A stretch of DNA of 5,875 nucleotides from an uncultured Methylococcaceae bacterium (GTDB lineage Bacteria > Pseudomonadota > Gammaproteobacteria > Methylococcales > Methylococcaceae). The notes beneath the pieces are model-generated. The model did no database searches and was not told the DNA's origin. It saw nothing but the letters and a program-made list of their open reading frames with translations. The translations under genes were made by a program, and so were the position numbers. The stretch spans positions 1 to 5,875 of the forward strand of contig CAIVXW010000499.1 of assembly GCA_903910005.1 (NCBI GenBank), read 5' to 3'. Of the stretch, positions 1-5,363 are shown in pieces (position 1 is the stretch's first letter; every line of letters starts with the position of its first letter).

Positions 1-291
1 TCCGTCAGGGAAGTATTCGGCGATAATGTACCCAGAATCAGTTCGACAAAATCCGTAACCGGGCACGCACTGGGAGCGGCAGGAGTACATGAAGCGATTT
101 ACTCACTACTGATGATGCAGGGCAAATTCATCGCCGCTTCTGCCAATATTGAAGAACTTGACCCGGGTGCCGTCGGTATACCTGTTGTTACGCAACGGCT
201 GGATGGGGCAAAACTGGATGTGGTCATGTCCAATAGTTTCGGGTTTGGTGGAACCAATGCCAGTCTCGTATTTCGACGCCATGACGGATAG
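1..291 (+). CDS. fabB: 3-oxoacyl-[acyl-carrier-protein] synthase I, C-terminal part (5' end outside window)
   Basis: This is the last 96 codons of a beta-ketoacyl-ACP synthase of the FabB type, the condensing enzyme of cytoplasmic type II fatty-acid synthesis that extends acyl-ACP with malonyl-ACP and is needed for unsaturated fatty acids. The reading frame is open from base 1 and ends at TAG 289-291. Visible motifs are STKSVTGHALGAAG (residues 14-27 of the fragment), which holds the active-site Lys17 and His22 of the thiolase fold, and the C-terminal glycine-rich loop SNSFGFGGTNA (77-87) that gates the active site. The stretch EAIYSLLMMQGKFIA and the ending ASLVFRR resemble E. coli FabB more than FabF. 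The nucleophilic cysteine lies in the missing N-terminal part. The gene overlaps the next gene, ttcA, by 11 bases in another frame, so the two are probably co-transcribed. No damage is seen in the visible part. Confidence 0.93.
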   Translation, partial: SVREVFGDNVPRISSTKSVTGHALGAAGVHEAIYSLLMMQGKFIAASANIEELDPGAVGIPVVTQRLDGAKLDVVMSNSFGFGGTNASLVFRRHDG

Positions 292-1162
292 TGATACGCT
301 CTCATTAAGCGAAAAACAACGCTACGAGTATAACAAGTTACGCAAGCGTCTGCGCCGACTGGTGGGGGAGGCCATCAAGGACTATGGCATGATCCAGGAA
401 GGTGACAAAATCATGGTTTGCCTGTCCGGTGGCAAGGATTCCTACACCTTGCTGGACATCCTGATAAGTCTGCAAGGTCACGCGCCGGTTAACTTTGATC
501 TCGTAGCGGTCAATCTGGATCAAAAGCAGCCTGGATTTCCTGAGGATGTATTGCCGCGCTATCTTACCGGGTTGGGTGTTCCCTACCACATTATTGAAAA
601 GGACACCTATAGTGTGGTCAAGCGGGTCGTGCCTGAAGGGAAAACAACCTGTGGCTTGTGTTCGCGATTGAGGCGTGGATTGCTTTACGGGTATGCGGCC
701 CGGAACGGCATTACCAAAATAGCCCTGGGTCATCACCGCGACGACATACTCGAGACCTTCTTTTTGAACCTTTTCTTTGGCGGCACCCTGAAAGCCATGC
801 CACCAAAGTTGCTTAGCGATGACAGGCGTCATATCGTCATTCGGCCTTTGGCCTACTGCAGGGAGAAGGAAATAGCCCGCTACGCCGCCATCAGAAACTT
901 CCCCATAATTCCATGTAATTTATGTGGTTCACAGGAAAATCTGCAGCGACAAGCCATGAAGGAGATGCTGAAAATCTGGGATCGGCAGAGTCCGGGGCGG
1001 CTCGAAAACATATTCGGAGCCCTCAGGAATGTCGCTCCATCGCAGTTGGCTGACGGAGCGATTCATGACTTTCTCCGTCTGGAATCCCTGCGTCTCAGTG
1101 GCACCGATGGCCCGATTGCACACTCAGACGGCTCGGCCGGTCTCGAAATTCTGGAAGCATGA
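281..1162 (+). CDS. ttcA: tRNA 2-thiocytidine(32) synthetase TtcA
   Basis: TtcA is a cytoplasmic, ATP-dependent enzyme that thiolates cytidine 32 of certain tRNAs, using an oxygen-sensitive iron-sulfur cluster. The 293-residue product has the PP-loop ATP-binding motif SGGKDS (residues 49-54), the motif CGLCSRLRRG with Cys124 and Cys127, and PCNLCGSQ with Cys212 and Cys215. By alignment with E. coli TtcA, Cys124, Cys127 and Cys215 would bind the cluster. Other family blocks are NLDQKQPGFPE, GHHRDD and MPPKLLSDD. The length is slightly below the 311 residues of the E. coli protein, and the region after about residue 265 is variable. I chose ATG 281 because the protein then begins close to the usual family start, but it has no clear ribosome binding site. 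An in-frame ATG at 257 lies behind a weak GGTGGA and would add eight residues, and the frame stays open to 149 within fabB. The gene overlaps fabB by 11 bases, consistent with translational coupling. No intrinsic terminator follows it. Confidence 0.96.
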   Translation: MTDSDTLSLSEKQRYEYNKLRKRLRRLVGEAIKDYGMIQEGDKIMVCLSGGKDSYTLLDILISLQGHAPVNFDLVAVNLDQKQPGFPEDVLPRYLTGLGVPYHIIEKDTYSVVKRVVPEGKTTCGLCSRLRRGLLYGYAARNGITKIALGHHRDDILETFFLNLFFGGTLKAMPPKLLSDDRRHIVIRPLAYCREKEIARYAAIRNFPIIPCNLCGSQENLQRQAMKEMLKIWDRQSPGRLENIFGALRNVAPSQLADGAIHDFLRLESLRLSGTDGPIAHSDGSAGLEILEA

Positions 1163-1229
1163 CCCGCACACGGCGGTGAGAGGTTCCCCCGAGTTCGCAT
1201 CAAATCGACGTCGGATTGCAGGTTGCCTC

Positions 1230-1258
1230 TTGCATTTTGGGCGAAATTTCTTTATAAA
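1230..1258 (+). promoter_or_regulatory. Predicted sigma70-type promoter of the small lipoprotein gene
   Basis: The -35 box is TTGCAT (1230-1235), followed by a 17-base spacer and the -10 box TATAAA (1253-1258). Both boxes are near consensus at the preferred spacing. Transcription would start near 1264-1266, giving a 5' UTR of about 56 bases before the start codon at 1321. Upstream, TTGC recurs with a 7-base period at 1216, 1223 and 1230, the last copy being part of the -35 box. The 67 bases between the ttcA stop and this promoter show no gene and no clear terminator. This is a prediction from sequence only. Confidence 0.65.
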
Positions 1259-1265
1259 TTCACCC

Positions 1266-1278
1266 GTGCAAAATGCAC
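1266..1278 (+). other. Small hairpin at the predicted 5' end of the lipoprotein mRNA
   Basis: GTGCA (1266-1270) and TGCAC (1274-1278) form a perfect 5-bp stem with an AAA loop. It would sit at the very 5' end of the transcript predicted from the promoter at 1230-1258. Hairpins at this place often protect mRNAs from 5'-end-dependent decay. That role is inferred here. The rest of the leader (1279-1309) is A/T-rich and should be largely unpaired. Confidence 0.35.
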
Positions 1279-1309
1279 TACCAACTAAAATTTTAAAGTT
1301 TTGAAATTG

Positions 1310-1315
1310 AGGAGG
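1310..1315 (+). promoter_or_regulatory. Consensus ribosome binding site of the small lipoprotein gene
   Basis: AGGAGG is a full match to the anti-Shine-Dalgarno sequence and lies five bases before ATG 1321. It is the best ribosome binding site in the window and is strong evidence that the very short frame downstream is translated. Confidence 0.85.
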
Positions 1316-1320
1316 ATCTG

Positions 1321-1443
1321 ATGAAAAAGCTGCTTTGCATCGTAAGCCTGGTGATGGTGTCGCTGACTGTTGTTGGCTGCGGTAACTCTACTGATGGCGA
1401 CAAGCAGAGACTGTCTGCTCCGGTTTCTGCCCCCAGTCTGTGA
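1321..1443 (+). CDS. Small lipoprotein of unknown function (40 aa)
   Basis: The frame runs from ATG 1321 to TGA 1441-1443. The product begins MKKLL and has a hydrophobic segment (residues 4-19) and a lipobox VVGC ending at Cys20, which fits a signal-peptidase II substrate. The mature lipopeptide would be only 21 residues (Cys20-Leu40), hydrophilic, and rich in Ser, Ala and Pro toward its end. The residue after Cys20 is Gly, not Asp, so by the usual Lol rule it would go to the outer membrane. I do not recognise the family. It lacks the CGLKGPLY-like start of LptM/YifL, and I see no clear entericidin likeness beyond size and type. It has its own predicted promoter, a perfect ribosome binding site and a downstream intrinsic terminator, so it looks like a well-expressed single-gene unit. 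Translation is well supported, but its role is unknown. Confidence 0.82.
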   Translation: MKKLLCIVSLVMVSLTVVGCGNSTDGDKQRLSAPVSAPSL

Positions 1444-1454
1444 GTTTGCCTTCA

Positions 1455-1528
1455 CTAATCCCGACTTGATCGGGGTTGTGTGATACCAGATAAAAACCAG
1501 AAAGCATCAAGACGTAACAGTCTTGTGC
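1455..1528 (+). other. Two RNA hairpins downstream of the lipoprotein gene (structured 3' UTR or sRNA candidate)
   Basis: The first hairpin pairs 1457-1464 with 1470-1477 (core CCCGA/TCGGG, loop CTTGA, one G-U pair). It has no T-run after it, so it is not a standard terminator. The second hairpin pairs CAAGAC (1508-1513) with GTCTTG (1520-1525) and, across a one-base bulge at 1507, GCA (1504-1506) with TGC (1526-1528). With the terminator at 1545-1577, the gap between the lipoprotein and the SDR gene therefore holds three hairpins in a row. A weak promoter-like pair, TTGATC (1466-1471) and GATAAA (1489-1494) with a 17-base spacer, could start a short RNA near 1501 or serve the SDR gene. I do not recognise a known RNA family. 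Confidence 0.4.
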
Positions 1529-1544
1529 GGTAGAAGTATAGATT

Positions 1545-1577
1545 GGCCTGGATGATAGCTTCATCCAGGCTTTTTTA
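1545..1577 (+). terminator. Rho-independent terminator
   Basis: GCCTGGATGA (1546-1555) pairs perfectly with TCATCCAGGC (1561-1570) around the loop TAGCT. Six T residues follow directly (1571-1576), and G1545 can add a G-U pair. This is a textbook intrinsic terminator. It ends the small lipoprotein transcript and lies only 26 bases before the SDR start codon, so the SDR gene needs read-through or a promoter within 1444-1600. Confidence 0.92.
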
Positions 1578-1602
1578 TTAGCCATCAGTTGCAGGATTCG
1601 CC

Positions 1603-2304
1603 ATGAGTAACACCGTGTTGATTACCGGAGCCAATCGGGGCTTGGGGTTGGAGATGACCCAACAGTACGCCCAGGCCGGTTGGACTGTCATTGCCTGCTG
1701 CCGTAATCCGGACAGCGCATCGCAACTTGCAAGCCTCGCACACATATTCAGGGAGCGCGTATTCCTTCGATCGCTCGATGTAACTGACTTCAATGCCATT
1801 GACCGGCTGTCAGGCGAGTTATCCGCCCAACCTATCGATATTCTCATCAATAATGCCGGTGTTTATGGTGACGGCAAAAGCAATGGCTTTGGCCAGATGG
1901 ACTACTCCCTATGGCACACGGTGCTGGCGGTAAATACGCTGGCTCCGGTCAAAATGGCGGAAGCCTTTTTACCCCAACTTCAATCCGGATCACGTAAACT
2001 GATCGTGACCCTCACCAGTCTGATGGGCAGTATTGCTGACAACAGGGGAGGGGGTTCAATCATGTATCGTTCCAGCAAGGCAGGCTTGAACGCTGCATTG
2101 AGAAGCCTGGCCATTGACCTGAAACCCCGGGGCATCGGTATTCTGATCCTACATCCCGGATGGGTTAAAACCGATATGGGCGGTGCCAATGCACCCACCT
2201 TACCCCAGCAAAGCGTTGCCGGTCTGAGACAAGTCATCGACGGATTCCGCCTGGAACATTCGGGGCAATTTCTGGATTTTCAGGGCAAGGAATTGCCCTG
2301 GTAA
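1603..2304 (+). CDS. SDR family oxidoreductase (sniffer/C-factor-like)
   Basis: This is a 233-residue classical short-chain dehydrogenase/reductase, probably cytoplasmic and NAD(P)(H)-dependent, with a Rossmann fold. The dinucleotide-binding motif TGANRGLG is at residues 8-15, Asp59 (LDVTD) lies near the adenine, NNAG is at 83-86, and Asn111, Ser139, Tyr155 and Lys159 form the catalytic set (YRSSK). The spacing from Ser139 to Tyr155, the motif MGSIADN, the motif HPGWVKTDMGG (184-194) and the ending GKELPW match the sniffer/CsgA-like carbonyl reductase subgroup. Arg34 after the second strand suggests a preference for NADPH, which is an inference. The substrate is unknown. AGGA (1593-1596) precedes ATG 1603 at good spacing. 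The length is usual for the subgroup. An intrinsic terminator lies just upstream, so it is probably not strictly co-transcribed with the lipoprotein gene. The next gene starts 59 bases downstream, after a hairpin cluster. Confidence 0.93.
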   Translation: MSNTVLITGANRGLGLEMTQQYAQAGWTVIACCRNPDSASQLASLAHIFRERVFLRSLDVTDFNAIDRLSGELSAQPIDILINNAGVYGDGKSNGFGQMDYSLWHTVLAVNTLAPVKMAEAFLPQLQSGSRKLIVTLTSLMGSIADNRGGGSIMYRSSKAGLNAALRSLAIDLKPRGIGILILHPGWVKTDMGGANAPTLPQQSVAGLRQVIDGFRLEHSGQFLDFQGKELPW

Positions 2305-2335
2305 GGGCCATACGCCCTTCAGGCCTGTTTCAGGC
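2281..2335 (+). other. Three tandem hairpins across the end of the SDR gene, with an alternative pairing
   Basis: Hairpin 1 pairs CAGGGCAA (2281-2288) with TTGCCCTG (2293-2300), a perfect 8-bp stem closed by GGAA, a GNRA-type tetraloop. Hairpin 2 pairs AAGGGC (2303-2308) with GCCCTT (2314-2319). Hairpin 3 pairs GCCTG (2323-2327) with CAGGC (2331-2335). A competing hairpin, GCCCT (2295-2299) with AGGGC (2304-2308) around GGTA, would exclude both 1 and 2. No T-run follows, so a standard intrinsic terminator is unlikely. mRNA 3'-end protection, a Rho-linked or pausing site, or a switch ahead of the 2364 gene are possible. The structures are visible in the sequence, but the function is not. Confidence 0.5.
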
Positions 2336-2363
2336 ATTCTCAATTCCGCTCAGGTGTTATGTG

Positions 2364-2720
2364 ATGAAGACTATTTTTGGGGTATTTATACTCACAGCCT
2401 CATTGATGCATGGCACCAGTCATGCCGAGAGTATTGGGTATCTTGATCAAGTCAGCAAGAAATTAACGGTTGCGAGTTCGAACCTGACTTTAGGCTGGCT
2501 GGAAATACCAAAAAACATTTTGCTCACCAGCACTGAGCAAAATGTGCTGACGGGGGTTAGTGCCGGACTATTCAAAGGAGTCCTCCATGCGGCAGGACGT
2601 ACCCTTGGCGGGGTCTTTGATTTGGTCACTTTCCCACTACCCAGCGAGTCCATCGTCAAGCCGCTTCATGTCTACCAAAACTTCCAGGTTGAAACCCGCT
2701 ACGGCCCCGTCCCCTTCTGA
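2364..2720 (+). CDS. Exosortase system-associated protein, TIGR04073 family
   Basis: This is a 118-residue exported protein. Residues 1-21 form a Sec signal peptide (MK, hydrophobic core, then S-H-A before Glu22), so the mature protein is probably periplasmic or envelope-associated. The mature part has the pattern I associate with the TIGR04073 family: a stretch near 41-50 around LGWLEIPKN, a glycine-rich amphipathic segment with GLFKG and GRTLGGVFD (68-86), then VTFPLP (88-93). The family is found in bacteria that carry exosortase/PEP-CTERM and exopolysaccharide systems, and its biochemical role is unknown. I assign it from memory of these motifs. AGGTG (2352-2356) serves ATG 2364. A GTG directly before it, at 2361, is an alternative start. 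No clear promoter is seen between the SDR gene and this one. The 3' end overlaps the following phosphatase gene, which suggests tight coupling. Confidence 0.8.
   Translation: MKTIFGVFILTASLMHGTSHAESIGYLDQVSKKLTVASSNLTLGWLEIPKNILLTSTEQNVLTGVSAGLFKGVLHAAGRTLGGVFDLVTFPLPSESIVKPLHVYQNFQVETRYGPVPF
2575..2580 (+). promoter_or_regulatory. Strong internal ribosome binding site inside the TIGR04073-family gene
   Basis: AAGGAG lies six bases before ATG 2587, which is in frame with the phosphatase gene. Starting there would make the phosphatase 27 residues longer than from ATG 2668 and would give an overlap of 134 bases with the upstream gene. The same bases encode Lys-Gly in the conserved GLFKG segment of the upstream protein, so the match may be chance. 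It is nevertheless a much better ribosome binding site than anything before ATG 2668. Confidence 0.35.
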
Positions 2721-5349
2721 GATTCTCCCAGCCCCTGCACTGTACGACAGCTCGATTACCGGCAGGGATTCGCTGCTGACGGTTCTGGTTGGACATATTG
2801 CCGAGGCTGCCTGCCTGCTGCGGCTTCCCGATCTGTATCTGTTGGCCCTCAATGCCAGCGCGGAGCGGTTGACTGGCTACTCAGCCGACCAGTTGCAGCA
2901 CAACCAGTCAAGTGACTGGGATCGATTGATCAAAAACCTGTCTATCCAACCTACCGGAGAAACCCGATTTAACTCGACCGTAAACGGGTTTATCAACGTG
3001 GGTTATTTCAGTCGGGTCGTCGAATTCGGCGAAGCCTCTTTTCTTTTTGTATGCCTTGAGGCTATTGGCGCACCAGAGCAGCCGGGAAATGGTTTTGTCA
3101 ATCCGGTGGGTTCCGGGTTACAAACATTGATTGACAGCTTACAGGAAGCCGTCATTGTATGTGATGACAGTGGCAACGTTCGTGGCGTCAATGCGGCGAC
3201 GGAAACCTTGTTCGGCTATGGAATAAAAGATGTTTCAGGCGTCAACCTGAGACAGTTGGTGCCCTCCGGCAATGGAGCCTTGATTACCCCTGATCAGACA
3301 GAATACCCAACCCTTGAACCTGTATTGGCTGATCGGAAAATCCAGGTAACAGGCCGCCATAAAAACGGTCATCTGTTACCGCTTTATTTGAGCATGGAGG
3401 AACTGCATCAGGGACGGCATCAATGGTTTGTCGGAATTGCCCGAAAAGCGGAAGGTGAAGCGTTAAAAAAAGACACCATGCTGCTGCCGTCCAGCGCGCT
3501 TGAACACAGTCTCAATGCCATTCTGCTGACTGATTCACTCGGGGTGATAACCTACGCCAATCAGGCCTGTCAAGACCTGACCGGCTATACCGCCGAAGAA
3601 CTGATCGGGAAAAAACCCGGAGTAACCCAGGTAGATTTCGGCACATCCGAAGACTATCAACGCCTGTCGCGTATCATGCAGCTCGGTGGGGTCTGGCTGG
3701 GTGATGTAATGGGCTACAAAAAGAATGGGCAGCGGTATTGGGCGTCCGAGATGATTGCTCCCATTTGTGACATCAACGGCGACATAACCCATAACCTGAT
3801 CGTGCAGCGGGATATTACCGCCTGCATGCAGGACAAGCAGGCTCTGAGTCAAAGTGAGGAACGATTCCGGGCCGTGGCCGATATGGTGGGAGAATGGCTG
3901 TGGGAACAGGATGCAGCCGGGCGTTATACCTGGAGCAGCACGGCGGTCAGTCGAATTCTGGGATTGCAACCGGAAGAAGTATTGGGCAGACACTATCTGT
4001 CGCTGCTGACACCCGAAGATCGGGACTACTGGCAATATGCCGGTTCGGTAACTGATCCGGCCTGCAGATCATTCCATAATGTCATCAATCGCTACCTGCA
4101 CCGGGACGGGTACGAAGTCTACACCCAATCCAGCGGTGAACCCCTGCTGGATGCCGAAGGACGCATCATTGGCTGGCGCGGCATGGATCAGGATATTACC
4201 GCGCAAAAGCAGGTGGATGACATTTTAAGAACCCAGGAGCGGGCCATGGAAGCCGCCAGTGTTGGAATTGCCATTTGTGATGCCAGGCAGTCCGGATTTC
4301 CGGTGATATACGCCAATCCTGCCCTGTGTGCGATTTCCGGTTATGCAAGGGATGAATTGATCGGTAAAAACCTCAGTCTTCTGCAGGGACCCTTGACCGA
4401 GCCAGCGGCACTGAAAACCATCCGCGATACCTTGCAGCGTGGTACTTCCTGCAAACTGCTCCTGTGTAACTACCGCAAAAACGGAACTCCGTTCTGGAAC
4501 GAGTTGCTATTGTCGCCCGTGCGTGATCCGGACGGACTGGTCAGCCATTATGTAGGTATTCAGAGTGATGTAACCGAACAACTTGTGATGTCCGAGGAAC
4601 GGCATCAACTGGATATAGCGAAACGGATTCAAACCTCGCTGTTACCAAAAAAGCCCCTCAAACTTCCCGGCATCGAACTTGCCGGACTCTGCCTGTCAGC
4701 GGCCCGGGTCGGTGGGGATTATTTTGATTATTTTTACCGGGGAGACTGGCTGGATATCGTTATTGCCGATGTATCCGGACACAATGTGGGGGCGGCCCTG
4801 ATCATGACCGAGTTGCGTAGTGCCCTGAGGGCCGGTCTGTATTTGACCGACAGTATCCGCCCGGATTATTCCCCGGCCTATGTGTTGGGCGTATTGAATG
4901 AATTGCTGTATGAGGACTTGAGCAATGCCGAGCTGTTCATTTCCATGTTCTATTTACGCCTTGATCTCACCACCGGAACCCTGTATTACGCCAATGCCGG
5001 TCATAACAGGGTTTTGCTCTCCAGAAAGAAATCAGGCGGGTATCAGGAACTGGACGCGGAGGGCATGATTCTCGGTGTACACCCGCTGGTTAACTTTGAC
5101 GAGTGTTCCACCCTTCTTGAACCCGGAGACCGGCTGTTACTCTACACGGATGGGGTGGTCGAAACCCAGCGTCAAGACGGTGAGTTTTTTGGTGTCCGTC
5201 GTCTGGTTAAGGTATTTATGGATAACCCTGATCCTGCTCCCGAGGCAACCCTTGCACACCTACAGGACGCGCTGATTCAGTTCTCCGGTCAAACCGATTT
5301 CAGGGATGACATTACTCTGGTTACTGCTACACTGACTGCCGCTTCGTAA
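2668..5349 (+). CDS. Multi-PAS sensor protein phosphatase (five PAS-like domains + SpoIIE/RsbU-type PP2C)
   Basis: This 893-residue protein has no signal peptide or membrane segment, so it is probably cytoplasmic. From ATG 2668 the domains are a Ser/Pro-rich N-terminus, a degenerate PAS (about 38-134), PAS (150-260), PAS (276-388), PAS (397-512), a LOV-like PAS (522-640), and a SpoIIE-type phosphatase (646-889). The linker motif AKRIQTSLLP (651-660) is typical of RsbU-like enzymes. Metal-site residues are present: Asp684 (GGDYFD), Asp701 (ADVSGHN), Asp828 (YTDG) and Asp880/Asp881 (DDIT), so the phosphatase should be active. Such enzymes usually dephosphorylate STAS-type anti-sigma antagonists or similar switch proteins; no partner gene is in the window. 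The LOV-like domain has GKNLSLLQG (566-574), with Leu569 where the photoactive Cys belongs, but keeps Gln573, Asn601, Asn611 and Gln632. The start is uncertain: ATG 2668 gives a 53-base overlap, while ATG 2587 has a better ribosome binding site. No usable start lies after the upstream stop codon and before the first PAS. Confidence 0.93.
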   Translation: MSTKTSRLKPATAPSPSEILPAPALYDSSITGRDSLLTVLVGHIAEAACLLRLPDLYLLALNASAERLTGYSADQLQHNQSSDWDRLIKNLSIQPTGETRFNSTVNGFINVGYFSRVVEFGEASFLFVCLEAIGAPEQPGNGFVNPVGSGLQTLIDSLQEAVIVCDDSGNVRGVNAATETLFGYGIKDVSGVNLRQLVPSGNGALITPDQTEYPTLEPVLADRKIQVTGRHKNGHLLPLYLSMEELHQGRHQWFVGIARKAEGEALKKDTMLLPSSALEHSLNAILLTDSLGVITYANQACQDLTGYTAEELIGKKPGVTQVDFGTSEDYQRLSRIMQLGGVWLGDVMGYKKNGQRYWASEMIAPICDINGDITHNLIVQRDITACMQDKQALSQSEERFRAVADMVGEWLWEQDAAGRYTWSSTAVSRILGLQPEEVLGRHYLSLLTPEDRDYWQYAGSVTDPACRSFHNVINRYLHRDGYEVYTQSSGEPLLDAEGRIIGWRGMDQDITAQKQVDDILRTQERAMEAASVGIAICDARQSGFPVIYANPALCAISGYARDELIGKNLSLLQGPLTEPAALKTIRDTLQRGTSCKLLLCNYRKNGTPFWNELLLSPVRDPDGLVSHYVGIQSDVTEQLVMSEERHQLDIAKRIQTSLLPKKPLKLPGIELAGLCLSAARVGGDYFDYFYRGDWLDIVIADVSGHNVGAALIMTELRSALRAGLYLTDSIRPDYSPAYVLGVLNELLYEDLSNAELFISMFYLRLDLTTGTLYYANAGHNRVLLSRKKSGGYQELDAEGMILGVHPLVNFDECSTLLEPGDRLLLYTDGVVETQRQDGEFFGVRRLVKVFMDNPDPAPEATLAHLQDALIQFSGQTDFRDDITLVTATLTAAS

Positions 5350-5363
5350 CACACGGTTTCCCC

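Noticed and set aside
338..832. Minus-strand open frame of 164 codons
   Set aside because: It lies opposite the conserved core of ttcA (PP-loop and Cys motifs), so it is a shadow frame.
1203..1217. Imperfect palindrome around CGACGTCG upstream of the promoter, as an operator
   Set aside because: The symmetry is broken by an extra base, the perfect core is only 8 bp, and it matches no operator I can name. It is too weak to call.
1029..1304. Plus-strand open frame of 91 codons overlapping the end of ttcA
   Set aside because: It overlaps ttcA out of frame, continues through the predicted promoter and leader of the lipoprotein gene, and has no recognisable motif.
1457..1477. Hairpin right after the lipoprotein gene as a terminator
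   Set aside because: No T-run follows the stem, and a far better terminator lies at 1545-1577.
1531..1543. TATAGAT as the -10 box of a promoter for the SDR gene
   Set aside because: No acceptable -35 box lies 16-18 bases upstream, and the site is just ahead of a strong terminator.
2303..2335. Hairpins after the SDR gene as intrinsic terminators
   Set aside because: The stems are good but are not followed by a run of T, so termination without Rho is not supported.
3535..4035. Minus-strand open frame of 166 codons
   Set aside because: It lies opposite PAS domains of the phosphatase and shows no ribosome binding site or family motif.
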